Below, one piece after another: positions 24,011-35,374 of a DNA stretch of 64,000 nucleotides (the stretch's first letter is position 1; every line of letters begins with the position of its first letter). The notes beneath the pieces were generated by a model. The model saw nothing but the letters and a program-made list of their open reading frames with translations. It was not told the DNA's origin and did not search any database. Origin of the DNA: Voacanga thouarsii (Eukaryota > Streptophyta > Magnoliopsida > Gentianales > Apocynaceae); the NCBI GenBank assembly GCA_026120185.1, contig JANUWF010002051.1:434001-498000 (forward strand), written 5' to 3'. Made by a program: the position numbers and the translations under genes.

Positions 24011-25055
24011 TGATATGATCTTGTGTGAGATTTTTTTTGGTGTTGTAGTTGGTTTAGTTGGTTATGTATTCAGCTCAATCAATGAGACAAAAAATAGAGA
24101 TTCTTCTTGGAACAAAAAAAGGAGAAAAAATGAAATAATAACCTACCCTCTATCAAACCCTTGAAGAACTAAACTTCAAAGACCCTCAAGAATAGTAGAA
24201 AGTTCTACTATAATCTCACCCCAATATCCTTAAAGCAACTAAGACAAACAAGAACAAATAGAATAGAGAAAATAGGCACCCAAGTAATGGAATTCAAACA
24301 AACCTTAAAAGAATAAAGCAACTAAAACCCATTCAAAGAAACCGCAGTGGATTATCTATAAGATTTATAGACTCATTTATAAGGAGGACTAACCCTTAAG
24401 CATGGTCTTGAACAAGATGAACAAGGAGGTTAGGGCCTCTCAAGGTTCTCTCTCAAATTTGAATTAAAGTGTGTGAATTGTGTTGTCAAATCACTAAAGG
24501 CTCTATTTATACTACTCTAACCTTAACTAAGTAATCCCTGAAGTTCTATTACAATTTAGGGTTGTAATTAGTCTTTACAATCACTTAAAATTGGACAAAA
24601 TCGGAGAAAATATCAAAAATACGGGGTAGTTGTCGGCTGCCCAAGATGGAGCCGGCGTTAGCTAGGGCTTCTACAGCCCGCGCCGGTTGCACTCTGATTC
24701 TCGGCTGTCGCGTGCAAGTTGAAGCCGTTGTTGGGCAAATTGAAGCCGGTGCTAGTTCGACTACTGGGGCCGGTGCCGGCTGTACACTGGAGGCCTCCTT
24801 TTTGATTGAGTTTCATCTGTCTTTGTTGGTGGCTTGCGTTCTTGTTGGAGTCCTTCTTAGATAGTCATCAAAATGAGCTATTGGCTAGCTTTCTCAACCT
24901 TCCAACCCTCTTCTATCCTCAAGCATGGTTTCATGATCAATTGAAACTTGTCTTGAAGCTTCTTGGACCTAGATCTTGTCATCGGTCCTTATCCTTGCAT
25001 GGTCACGCCTCCCCCTCCTTGATCTTGACCTCCATGATGATGCAGTGTCTTATCA
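24011..25055 (-). repeat. 3' LTR of the gypsy element
   Basis: In + orientation it begins TGATATGATCTTGTGTGAG and ends GTCTTATCA; 1045 bp. It matches 29968-30986 over its whole length with scattered substitutions. A minus-strand TATA box lies at 24501-24512. Bases 24640-24790 are unusually GC-rich with repeated GCCGGCGC-type units. Confidence 0.9.
24501..24512 (-). promoter_or_regulatory. TATA box in gypsy LTR
   Basis: Minus-strand GTATAAATAGAG. The equivalent site in the 5' LTR (near 30465) is altered to GTATAAATGAAC. Confidence 0.5.
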
Positions 25056-25069
25056 TCTCCCCCTCCTTG
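25056..25069 (-). other. Polypurine tract of the gypsy element
   Basis: Minus-strand CAAGGAGGGGGAGA lies directly before the 3' LTR start TGATAAGACAC. Confidence 0.8.
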
Positions 25070-25868
25070 AAAATGATTTGTCTCCAAATCATAGCCATCA
25101 TCTACAAGGAGTACCTTTACCATTTCCATCTTCTTGGCTCCATCAATGGTCATTCGTTCACCTATAGGCAAGGGAACCAAGTTCAAAGAAGTTAGAGAAT
25201 TAAAACTATACACAATTTCAAAAGGAGAATAAGAAGTGATAGAATGAATAGCCCTTTTGTAAACAAACTCAAGGTGTGGCAAGCATTCCTCCCAATTGTT
25301 CAAGTTTTTCTTGATTATGGTTCGTAAGAATTAGGTAAGTGTTCGGTTGACCACCTCCTTTGGAAAAAACGTCTTCAAATTGTTGAAGAATAGCTACAAT
25401 TTCCTTAGGTAAAGATAATGTAAAATCATTAGTAGAAACATAAGAACCTTTGCATAAAAGAAGAATAACCGGTTCCTTAGCTTCTATAGCTTCTATGACT
25501 TGACTTTCTTTTGCAAAGAAATTCACTCTTTTTTTACCTCCCTTCTCTTGTCCTTGCTCAGACCTATCATTGATCGTCAAAGGTACTTGTTTGTCTATTC
25601 TTTCTCTCAACTCTTTTTCTTTCCTCTCTTGTTATTTTCTCTCAATTTCTTATTTTTGTTTGCCATCTTGCGCGCCCTTCTTCTTTTCTTTCTCCTTCAT
25701 GATTCTTTTATCGTTGTTCACCTCACTAGGGGCCATGGGGGTGCGAGTAAATTTCGTTCCCTCCTTGAGTAGGGAATAAGTATTCTTCCTCCCATCATGC
25801 TTAACATGCCTATCGTATTGCCAAGGCCTCCCTAGGAGCAAGTGACCCGCTTGCATGGATATCACATC
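25070..25868 (-). pseudogene. Gypsy pol remnant: post-protease linker joined to integrase C-terminus
   Basis: From 25868 to about 25365 the minus strand encodes the stretch after protease: LLLGRPWQYDRHVKHDGR, then a Lys-rich linker, then LPKEIVAILQQFEDVFSK, normally just before RT. At about 25362 it switches directly to the late integrase region: VVNRTLT, NNWEECLPHLEF, SITSYSPFEIVY, LVPLP. The RT, RNase H and catalytic integrase codons that should lie between (over 2 kb) are absent. Final residues reach ETNHFQGG at the polypurine tract. A one-step internal deletion is the simplest reading. Confidence 0.8.
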
Positions 25869-28800
25869 TCATAGCACATCATTCTTATACTTTCCCATCT
25901 CAAAAGACACCAAAACTTGTTTGTTTACTCTTAATTCCCCATTATCATTCAACCATTGCAATTTGTAGGGCTTGGGGTGTTTAATCAATTTCATGTCCAA
26001 TTCTTCAACCAAGGTTGCACTAATCATGTTAGTGCAACTCCCACTATCCACAATGACACTGCAAGAGGTCTTGTTGATTAGACACCTAGTGTAGAAAATG
26101 TTTTGTCTTTGTTGATGATCTTGGTCTTCAATGTCTTGTGAATTCAATGACCTTTTTGTGACTCCCACCAAAGAGTATTCTTGACCAACAACTTCCCCTT
26201 CATCACTTTCCTCATCCCTTTTTCCCTTTTGGTCTCCTTGGTACCTTTCTCCCTCTTCTTCTTCGTCGGTAGAAACCTCACCATAGGGATTAATATACAT
26301 CGTTCTCTTACTTGGACACTCATGAGAAGTTTGTTTATATCCAAGGCACTTAAAACACTTTATACCCCTATTCCTTTGTGGCCTCTCCATAGCTTTTCCC
26401 TTGTCCTTGTTCCAACCTTCCCTAGGTTTCCAATTCTCCCTTGGCTTCCAATCCTCTCTAAGTTTGTAGAAGTCCCTTTGGAATGGCTTAGGGGTTTCAT
26501 CTTTCTCAATTGACATCTTGCTAGTAGTGTTGGGATTTGAAAGTGGTGGTCTAATAAATGCCCTCCTTTTTAATTGCCTCTCAATCTTCATAGCAGCATA
26601 TATCATATCCTCCAATTGATCATAGGGGTGCAATTCTACCAAATTGGCAACCTTCCTATTTAATCCTCCTAAGAACCTTGTCCTCGTTGCTCTAGGTGTT
26701 GGGATTCGTGGACTCCTAAACGCGGAAAACATCTACGAATCCCTCCCGAGGACCCAAGTAAACGATTAAGAAGATCAAAGCTTTAAGAGTTACCTCTGGT
26801 TGCTGTAATCGAAATCCTTTCGATTCTGGTTGTGCTGTTGTACGTTCGACCCGAACAATCACCAGACGCTGCAGTATGCGAACGTCCTCTACGGATACAC
26901 ACCGCGAACTCACTCGATACCCGGAGAGTGCTAGCGCCTAGGGTTTGAGAGGTTTTTTTTTCCTCTGGTAGAGAATGGCACGAATGTTCTCAACCGAAAA
27001 AATTGGACTCTCGAAAGACGGCTAGGGTTTTCTTAAAAAACCCTCGAACCTCTTAGAGTCCAACCCTAATCATATCTTATCATATTATAATTTAAATTCA
27101 AATTAAATTAAAACTGATATGATAAGATTCTGTCATTATCTCGGTAATTTAACTAATTATTTTACCGAGTCAAATTCTTATAATCTGGATATTATCCAGA
27201 TTCATCGAACCTGGTCACCAGAAAAATAACCTAACAAGTTCGCTTATTGTGTGACCCTATAGGTTCATTTAACACTGGCAGCGTGCCTAAATCGTATTTA
27301 AATGGCCCACAAGTTATAAGCGGTTTCTAGCAAAACATTATAACTATCCAGGTTAAATGAAGATCGGTGATCTCTTTGAACCAAACCATAATTTTATATT
27401 TAGTCCTTTTGTCACACGATATCCAGATTAAGCATAAGGCACGGAGCATGTCATCCTTATTAAGCTTAATCAATTATTTCTTGATCTCATAGTAGACTGT
27501 TCAAACAAATGATATCAATATCTTAGATTGATATATTTGAGCACGGCCATGCATTTTAACAGTCTAACTTATCAAGGGGCCCATAGATATCTCTCCCATA
27601 ACTGACAAGGACAAATTCCTTCACAATCAATCATATTCCTCTCCTTGATTTATTTTATATCCAACAGTAGTCTAATTTATTATCTGGTTAAAGACAACTT
27701 TAGACAATGTCAAAATATAGAATTTATCAAGTAAGAAACTATGATGAATTTAGGTCGAAGGACTTTCAATATTATTATGGCTAGAAAGTACTTATGACAT
27801 ATTCCATGAAGTACTCTCACAGTGGGTCATGTCCAATACAATGTTCTCTAACATTTATTTATGTCTTGACTCGATATCACAAATATCCATGGCCAGTAAA
27901 ACATAGCCATCAAGTCACAAACATACTAATCTTAATTTATTATTATTCCAATAATAATAATTGATCAGGGACAGTTTTAGAATAGTCATTGTATTCATTG
28001 TAGGGTTTTACTATCAAGTCACGTACTTGATGACCAACAAAACAAAACTCACTATTCATGAAAAGGAAAGCCTCATATTATTATATAAAACATAATGACA
28101 ATTGTATAAGTACAAATTGACTCTAGGGCATATCCCCAACACTAGGATCCTCATTGATTTGAGCTCTCATCAACATAACTTTCATCTCTTTATGGTAATC
28201 TTTCATACTCTTATTCCCTTGTTTGAGTAATTGGAGCATTTGATAAAGATCATTGTAGTAGTGGTGTGGTATAAACCTAGCCCTCATCATATCTTTTAAC
28301 AAATTTCAACTAGCCACGGTTTTCACTCCCATTTATCTCATTTGTGCACTACCTTCCTTCCACCAAACCAAAGCATACTCCGAAAATCCCAAAATAGCCA
28401 ACCTCACCTTTAACCTCTTACTATAGGTATGACTTTCTAGGAAGATCTCCATCTTACTTTTCCACTTGAAATATGCTTCGGGGTTACTCTTGCCATAGAA
28501 TGTGGGCACTTTCAATTTGATGTGGTTCAGCTCCTTCTCCTCATCCTTTCCTTCTCTCCTTCATCCTCTATTGCCCCATCCTCTATGGTGTTTCCAAAAG
28601 GCTTCAACTTGTTCTCCCTCATTCCATTCATCAACTTCCTCAAACTCTCTTTCTAACCCCCTTAAGTTGTTCCCATCATTCCTTCCTTGACCTTTACCTC
28701 GTCCTCCTCTTATATCATGTCTTCCCCTTCTCATAGGAGCTTGTTGGAATCCCCCGATTGAGTGCTCATCCCACTCTTCCCCTTGTTGGGCATGTAATGG

Positions 28801-29051
28801 AGGCGTATGAGCATTACCATCCTCATCTTAAGGCTAGGTATTTCAAATCTCTCTTGACCTCTCCTTTGTGAGACGGTAGAAGATTGTCCAAGATGATTTA
28901 TCAACTCCCTTTTCATATTTTGGAACTCACTTTGTATAGTCCTCATCATAGCTTGCAAGTCTTCACGCAAATCCCTAGTATCAATTTGTTCTTCTTGAGG
29001 TCTACTAGGGCCACTTGGGTTAGGCTTAGAAATCTCTTGATCATAGGCCAT
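25866..29051 (-). pseudogene. Gypsy gag and protease, split by a solo LTR
   Basis: ATG at 29051 on the minus strand; gag N-terminus with LREDLQAMMRTIQSEF. A frameshift occurs near 28830, then the Retrotrans_gag domain: KVPTFYGKSNPEAYFKWKSKM, FSEYALVWW, FIPHHYYNDLYQMLQ. Stops occur at about 28330 and 28306. The frame reaches the LTR insertion at 28146 and resumes at 26691 with no loss if one ctagg copy is skipped. The zinc knuckle (about 26310-26362) reads CFKCLGYKQTSHEC, where the metal-binding His of CX2CX4HX4C is Gln. The protease block VIVDSGSCTNMI (about 26030-26070) keeps its catalytic Asp. The 287-codon segment 25869-26732 is open up to the insert. Confidence 0.85.
26697..28141 (-). mobile_element. 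1.45-kb solo LTR in gypsy gag (TAR/Angela-like copia), TSD ctagg
   Basis: Perfect 5-bp flanks ctagg at 26692-26696 and 28142-28146. On the minus strand it begins TGTTGGGGATATGCCCTAGA and ends CGAATCCCAACA. The start resembles the TGTTGGAACTTATGCCC start of the solo LTR at 13346, but the rest is a different family. No internal region is present. It separates two halves of the gypsy gag frame and is the youngest insertion in this nest. Confidence 0.9.
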
Positions 29052-29948
29052 GGTGATAGAATATTTACTTATTTATACCTACAAAACAAAAGAGATTAGG
29101 AAGAAAATAATTCCTCACTTCGCTTTCTTGCGTGTTGGCTCTCAAGGATTGGTTACTCCACGCTCGTGTTTGCCTCTTAGGCTCTTTTAGTAATAGGCTC
29201 ACCCTCTTGCCTTTTTCTCAATACTCAAGCCTTCTTGTTCAATCCCAATTCTCCTCAATAGCTAAAGATTTAATCCAACTTAGTGAATCACACAAATCAA
29301 TGGATTTTTCCAATTAAGGGGTCTTAGGGGAATTTCAACAAACACTTGTTGGGCACCTCAAGCAAACAAATTTTAATCAAGAATTCCAAGAAATGTGGAC
29401 TCAATCAACATAAAAACAAACACTTAGACGCACAAGGAAACACTTCTAACCAAGAAACAAACAAGAATTAGCAAGAACAAAGAAACAAGAACAACTAGAA
29501 CTAGGATTATAAAGAACAAGATGATCACAAGTATGCACTAGAAAATTTGAGCTCAATGAATATGGAATTCAATAATAGAATGATATACTAAGTTCCAATA
29601 TCTCAAGGAATGAAAATTAAGAATCAGAGTTCCCAACTATAGCAAAAAACATTCTCATGGAACATTTATCAAACATCATGGATGCAATCCTGTCACTTAA
29701 GAACAACCAACATTCTCACCCATATTCAAGCCAAATTTCACCACAAATACAAGAAATTTTTGTTCCCAAGGATTATATTAACATCAAGGAGCAATTTTTC
29801 AAGAGAAAAAATCAAGACATAACAAAGATTTTATGACCTTTTTGAAGCATGTTTTTGAGTTACGGGATTTTCTCTGTTTTCTTTTTCTTCAACTTTGTAG
29901 GGCTCCTTTTCTTGCTTTCAAGCTTTGATTGGAATCAAGCTTTTCCTT

Positions 29949-29960
29949 GCTCTGATACCA
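29949..29960 (-). other. Primer-binding site (initiator tRNA-Met type)
   Basis: Minus-strand TGGTATCAGAGC, 7 bases after the 5' LTR end. This is the standard PBS complementary to plant initiator tRNA-Met and confirms the orientation. Confidence 0.9.
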
Positions 29961-29967
29961 AACTATT

Positions 29968-30986
29968 TGATATGATCTTGTGTGGGCTTTTTCTTGGTGT
30001 TGTGAGTGGTTTAGTTGGTTATGTATTCAGCTCAATCAATGAGACCAAAAACAGAGATTCTTCTTGGGACAAAAAAATGAGAAAAAATGAAATAATAACC
30101 TACCCTCTATCAAACCCTTGAAGAACTAAGCTTCAAAGACCCTCAAGAATAGTAGAAAGTTCTACTATAATCTCACCCCAATATCCTTGAAGCAACTAAG
30201 GCAAACAAGAACAAATAGAATAGAGAAAATAGGCACCCAAGTAATGGAATTCAAACAAACCTTAGAAGAACAAAGCAACTAAGACCCATTCAAAGAAACC
30301 ACATTGGATTATCCATAAGATTTATAGACTCATTCATAAGGAGGACTAACCTTTAAGCATGGTCTTGAACAAGATGAACAAGGAGGTTAGGGCCTCTCAA
30401 TATTCTCTCTCAAATTTGAATTAAAGTGTGTGAATTGTGTTGTCAAATCACTAAAGGTTCATTTATACTACCCTAACCCTAGCTAAGTAATCCCTGAGGT
30501 TCTATTACAATTTAGGGTCTCAATAAATCTTTACAAACACTTAAAATTGGATAAAACTAGAGAAAATATAAAAAACGCGGGGTAGCCGTCGGCTGCCCAG
30601 GATGGAGCTGGTGCTGGTTGCGCTTTGCTTCCCGGCCATCGCGTGTAGGTTGAAGCCGTTGTTGGGCAGATTAAAGCCGGCGCCGGTTCGGCTACTGGAG
30701 CTGGCACCAGCTGTACACTGGAGGCCTCCTTTTTTATCAAGTTTCGTCCGTCTTTGTTGCCGGCTTGAGTTCTTGTTGAAGTCCTTCTTGGATAGTCATC
30801 AAAATGAGCTCTTGGTTAGCTTTCTCAACCTTCCAACCCTCTTCCATCCTCAAGCATAGTTTTATGATCAATCGAAACTTGTCTTGAAGCTTCTTGGACC
30901 TAGATCTTGTCATTGGTCCTTATCCTTGCATGGTCATGCCTCTCTCTTCTTGATCTTGACCTCCATGATGAAGCGGAGTCTCATCA
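29968..30986 (-). repeat. 5' LTR of the gypsy element
   Basis: 1019 bp; TGATATGATCTTGTGTGGG to GTCTCATCA in + orientation; paired with 24011-25055. The GC-rich GCCGGCGCC block recurs at about 30590-30720 but is partly deleted relative to the 3' LTR. Confidence 0.9.
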
Positions 30987-31168
30987 CCAATGGTCCACAA
31001 CTTCCTAGAATATTTCCGCGATACTAGAGAATTACTTTTAAGCAAACATTCAAGTCATGTTCCCATGGCCTTAGATCTATAGACCATTCGGACAGTGGGC
31101 GATATCTTCGATAGAAGTATAAAAACTATTTTGTATGAATTTGTCTTAACTAACTAGTCATATATGCT
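30987..31168 (-). mobile_element. TAR/Angela-like LTR remnant, proximal part
   Basis: The reverse complement aligns with about 13886-14056 of the solo LTR at 13346: GACTAGTTAGTTAAGA, GGAACATGACTTG-ATGTTTGCTT, and the TGTGGA-CATGGACTAGAG region. The first 5 bases are the duplicated ccaat. It is truncated at 31168, so the first 540 or so bases of the LTR, including its TGTTGG terminus, are missing. Confidence 0.7.
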
Positions 31169-31775
31169 CATGAAAAGGTATAGACTTTGGAGGAGCTCTT
31201 TGTTGGTATTGCTAGATTTGCGGTATTGGAATGCATGTATCAAATGGGAATCGAAGAAAACTCGTAAATACCTCTCAAAAAGCTGCAAATCTCCTCCTAA
31301 GGATAGTGTGAAAATCAATTTTGATGCTTCGTTTGTGGATCCTCTTGCTTTAACTGCTTGTGCTGATAGAGATGATAATGGTAATATTATTGAGGCTCAA
31401 ATGGGTAAGGAAACAGTTAGGAATGCATTTGTTGCAAAGGTAATGGTGGCTCTTCAAGCAATCAAGTTTGCTACTGCGTTTATTACTCAAAGATTATCAT
31501 TGATGGGGACTCAATTAATGTTGTTAGATATCTTAGTGGATAAACTCTAGTTGAGGAATGGGAAAGAAGGGCTGCTACTGATGAGGCTGATTTATTCTCA
31601 GTATCAAACCTTGTTGGAATGTAGTTTATATCCTCAGAAAATGCAATTCCTTAAACTCACTCGTTGGACTAGACTATCATTTTTTTTTCTGGGATATATT
31701 TCCCCTTCCTTACTTTCATCCTCTATTTTTTGCAATAGAGATGGAACTTCTAATGTACCATTCAGTAACCTATAT
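31165..31775 (+). pseudogene. RNase H-like (RVT_3) C-terminal remnant of a LINE or related sequence
   Basis: The frame starting 31164 holds a recognisable plant RVT_3 domain: PPKDSVKINFDASFVDP, then ADRDDNGNIIEAQ and AKVMVALQAIKFA. A frameshift near 31490 moves the next conserved block (IIDGDSINVVRYLSG, then EEWERRAATDEADLFSV) to another frame. A further shift precedes the RKCNSLNSL and SPSLLSSIFCN end. Such domains sit at the C-terminus of plant LINE-type reverse transcriptases and in standalone retro-derived proteins. No RT is seen upstream. It is dead. Confidence 0.65.
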
Positions 31776-32495
31776 TATAGCATACCTATCGATTAATGCT
31801 TCAAGAATTCAAATTCCATTCAAAATCCATTATTTATGCCCCTCTACATTGGACTAAAAATTAAGGTTATTAATTTATTTTAAATTATTTACAATGACAT
31901 CCCTTGAAGGTTTTTTTTTTTTTTTTTTTGGTATAATGGAAACCTCCTATTATTTTTAAAATTTTTACACCACTCATCATTACCTTTTAGTAGAACATTT
32001 TTATTTAATTAAAAAATTGCTTTCCACATATAAGCTACGAAAAAATGCATGCAAAATAATATCCTAACAAATGATAAATATATTTGATAACAATAAATTT
32101 AATTAATCATTTACAATTTTATCTTTAATATTAACTTATTGGTAACATTTGCGTCATTTACTATTTTAGCAGAAGTACATTTTACATATATCTTTTTTTT
32201 ATTGAGGACATAATTTAGCCTTTTTCTTTTACAATGTGAGTTTTATTTTAAAGTGTATTGATAAAATATTTATAAGATAGCAGAAAACAGAAAGCACTTT
32301 TACTTTGATATATAAATAGGTAACAAAGAAAATAAAAAATGTTTTTAACTTATTTTTATTTTAGCATCTCATTCTTAACAAATTATCATGAAATTCATAC
32401 AATGCTACTATATTGATACTTGTTTTAATTTTAAAATAATGATTTAAACAACAATTTGGACTCCTAATTAAAAAATTCTTCTTCTATTTTTAAAA

Positions 32496-32538
<43 letters not shown>

Positions 32539-33777
32539 CACACATGATACAAAAATATAAAAATTGTCGAAGTCCTAAAAAAAGAGATATTAATAATAAT
32601 AGCTTTAAAATAAATTAATAACTCCATCTTGTAGTCTAAATTAGAGGTGAATGAAATGTATGTTTTGAAACCTTAAAATGTTAAAACAGAGGTATATTAT
32701 AATATAGAGTAATAAAAAATAATTTATGCTTTTTTATTTCTAATGTATAATATTTATATAGCAAGGAAAAAATAGGAAAAAACAAAAGCCGACATAATAA
32801 TGAGTGGGTGGCAAAAGCAAGCCAACTTCCTTGCACCCAACTCCTTTCCTCGCTCTCGCATCCAGCCTCCATGGATCGCTAATTGTCTCTAAACTCAGCT
32901 CGTTTCATATTTTTATATTAATATATTATACTTACATCAAGGTTCAAATTAATATATTAGTCCTTACTTGTCCTCTACTAAACGAAGTAGTGTACAATAA
33001 ATACTCCATCCTTTCCTTGGCTTCCCTCTCCTGCATCTTACTGCTGTCGTTTCCTCCTCTCTTCTCCTTTGATTCAACCATAGCCTTAATAAAGGAATAT
33101 ACGAATACGACTGATTCACTTCACTCTTCAGTTACTGAAGATAAAGAGCAAAAATCAGAAATTAGGAAACATTCTCTTATCATAGCTGAGGGATTTCAAG
33201 AAGATTGAAATGGACTTGCACTCGTACTGATTATACGCTAAATCGTCTCTCGTCATGTGTAGGATGTCGACAATATACAAGGGAAATATGTTACCAAGGT
33301 TAACTGAAGCTGAGATTTCTGAAGATGCTTTTCTGGTGCTATGTAAACTGGGAATATTCAGGCAACAAATATGGCCATCTGGGGCGTTTCGTGTTTGAGA
33401 TGGAAACTGCTGATTTTCTCCTGTCATATCTTTCTTCATGACATGGAATCTGCTGATGGCACCGAAGAGGAGAGCATTTTTACTACCAGTGGCTGAATAA
33501 GGCGGACCTTTTGATAACAGAAATCAAAGAAATTTCTCTTGATTTCATATATAGCTCATCAATAGGTTGCAAGTCATTGCGAGTGCTGAGATCCATGGAT
33601 ACTCAAAGTCGTTTAATAAACTGAAATTTGAGGACTAAAATTTGAATATTTAAATATTAAAATTTGAAAATTAAAGTTTGAAAATTAAATTTAAAATTTA
33701 AATATGGATTAATTATAATTTATTTTTATATTATATTTTATTATGATTTAAAATTAATATAAAAGAATATTAATAAT
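31776..33777. other. 2 kb without a recognisable gene
   Basis: Very AT-rich. It contains a poly-T run (31911-31929), a TA microsatellite (32500-32534) and a block of TTAAAATTTGAAAATT-type repeats (33635-33710). A short ATG frame at 32801 (MSGWQKQANFLAPN, 28 codons) and the frame at 32804-33208 have no recognisable domain. Bases 33190-33480 look less AT-rich and could be old coding sequence, but I could not identify it. Confidence 0.5.
32500..32534. repeat. (TA)n microsatellite
   Basis: Uninterrupted TA run followed by TTCACACACATG. Confidence 0.9.
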
Positions 33778-33980
33778 TGTTGGTGTGAGCTGTATATTAT
33801 TCTGTATCAAGCAATTGCAGGAGGAAATACTGTATATTGCTCATATTAAGGAAATTGCCTAATTATGGGGATACTGTTGATATTAGCCATATGTAGAGTC
33901 TCTGTGTCTGTACTTTTGTGTATAAAAACAACACCTAAGTTTCAATAAAGATTGATTCTTTCCAATCCTTCTTTGTATCA
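33778..33980 (+). repeat. Copia-A 5' LTR
   Basis: TGTTGGTGTGAGCTG...CTTTGTATCA, 203 bp. A TATA box TGTATAAAAAC lies at 33919-33929, with AATAAAG downstream as a likely polyadenylation signal. Confidence 0.9.
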
Positions 33981-33992
33981 TGGTATCAAAGT
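33981..33992 (+). other. Copia-A primer-binding site
   Basis: TGGTATCAAAGT directly abuts the 5' LTR; one or two changes from the usual initiator tRNA-Met PBS. Confidence 0.8.
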
Positions 33993-34063
33993 GGAGATCT
34001 AATGAAACCTTGAACAACTGTGAAAGAAAAACCCAGATTCAAACCTACAAGAGATCAGACCTC

Positions 34064-34469
34064 ATGGGAGAACCAAGCAGCATTGTAGAACACGGAGTGA
34101 CTACTGCTAGCATTCTTGAAGATTTAACACGAGCTTTGACCCAAACCTAAATCCCAAACCACACAACAGTATATGGCACTTCTGTGACACAGATTAGCAT
34201 CAAATTAGATGGAACGAATTATGATTTATGCTCCCAAGTTGTGGAGATGTATATCTCAGGGAAAGACAAATTGGGATACATTAATGTGGACTTGCCTCAA
34301 CCAGAATTGATAGATCCTACTCTTAGAAAGTGGTGCACCAAAAAAGTGATCGTGAAGGGGTGGTTAATCAATTCCATGGATCCATCACTGATTAGCAACT
34401 TCATCCACTTCCCTACAGCGAAGCAGGTATGGGAGGCAATTGCTGCAACCTATTTTGATGGAACCGATA
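34064..34469 (+). pseudogene. Copia-A gag, N-terminal part
   Basis: An ATG at 34064 (MGEPSSIVEHG) is followed by an in-frame stop near 34148. The gag domain is readable: SIKLDGTNYDLCSQVVEMYI, KLGYINVDLPQP, KWCTKKVIVKGWLINSMDP, and KQVWEAIAATYFDGTD. This is the copia 'LdG.NY..W' gag pattern with the W replaced by C. The frame is interrupted at 34474 by Copia-B1 and continues at 40867. Confidence 0.8.
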
Positions 34470-34474
34470 CTTCC

Positions 34475-35331
34475 TGTTGAAAATGGCAACTTTGAGAGTT
34501 AATAATTTTTAACTCATGATTAGTTATCCTAAAACAATTAATGGGAATTGTTCTTGACATGTTAGAGATTGTTTTGATTGTGGTAGAAGCCATTTTCATG
34601 ATGGGAATCCATAATTAAATGTTGTTAAAGTTGGGCTTGGGCCATGTTTTCACGATCTTCTATTTTTATTTGGCCCAATTAATTAACTCTAACTTGAAAA
34701 TGAATAGAAAACATAAAATCTGGTAAAGGAATTAGGACTTCCTAATCCGAATTGGGTTTTAATTTTCCTAAGGCGACATTAAAAGGGGGAACAGAGCCGC
34801 CATTAGGGGAACCCCTTTTCGTGCTTTTTTGCTTCTTGCAAGAAAATTCGCCGCTTCGGTTCTCTCTCCGCAATCCATAATTTTTACCTTATCGGGACCG
34901 GCGAACTGAGGGGATTTTCGAGGTGATCACAGTTGGTGTGCGTCAACAGTGATCTGAGACCGTCTTATCCTGCAAGAAGAGTCGTTGTACCCATCGCACC
35001 GGAGTGGGGTGAATAGCTTCTTGAAGGCAAACCAAGTATTAGATCGGTGATTCGGTCAAGCAGATACGATGCGTTGCGGCGCAACTTGTCCGGAGGAGTG
35101 CGGCGCTAGGTACGTTCCGGTAGAACCGCGAGCAAGTCAATCAGGTATACTATTGATTTGTTTATTAAATGTGAATTCTGTCTAGTTACATTACGTTTGG
35201 ACTGTGTGGCTTTGCCGGCATTATTGATATTTGATAATTGCAATTGTTAGAGCCCTGGTCGGGTATAGGCGGTGCTTGTTCAATTCGGTTGAGTTGTCTG
35301 TCTGTGCTCGTAGGTACCCTGGTTAACTAAC
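34475..35331 (+). repeat. Copia-B1 5' LTR
   Basis: TGTTGAAAATGGCAAC...CTGGTTAACTAAC, about 857 bp. It is followed by GAGTCTTCAAGAAGC where a PBS would be expected; this is not the usual initiator tRNA-Met sequence. The gag ATG is only about 44 bases further. Confidence 0.88.
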
Positions 35332-35374
35332 GAGTCTTCAAGAAGCTATTACGCAATTATCTCGTGTGTGTGTA

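Larger units (their letters stand above)
24011..30986 (-). mobile_element. Ty3-gypsy element with both LTRs and TSD ccaat; internally deleted
   Basis: Two long direct repeats (24011-25055 and 29968-30986) bound the element. Identical 5-bp flanks ccaat lie at 24006-24010 and 30987-30991. On the minus strand the order is 5' LTR, tRNA-iMet-type PBS (29949-29960), gag, protease, a scrap of integrase C-terminus, polypurine tract, 3' LTR. RT, RNase H and the integrase catalytic core are missing, so this copy cannot move by itself. Gag is further split by a solo LTR at 26697-28141. The element sits inside a TAR-like LTR that continues on both sides. Confidence 0.9.

Noticed and set aside
32804..33208. 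134-codon plus-strand ORF as a host gene
   Set aside because: No domain, AT-rich composition and no conserved wording; the overlapping short frame at 32801 is equally unsupported.
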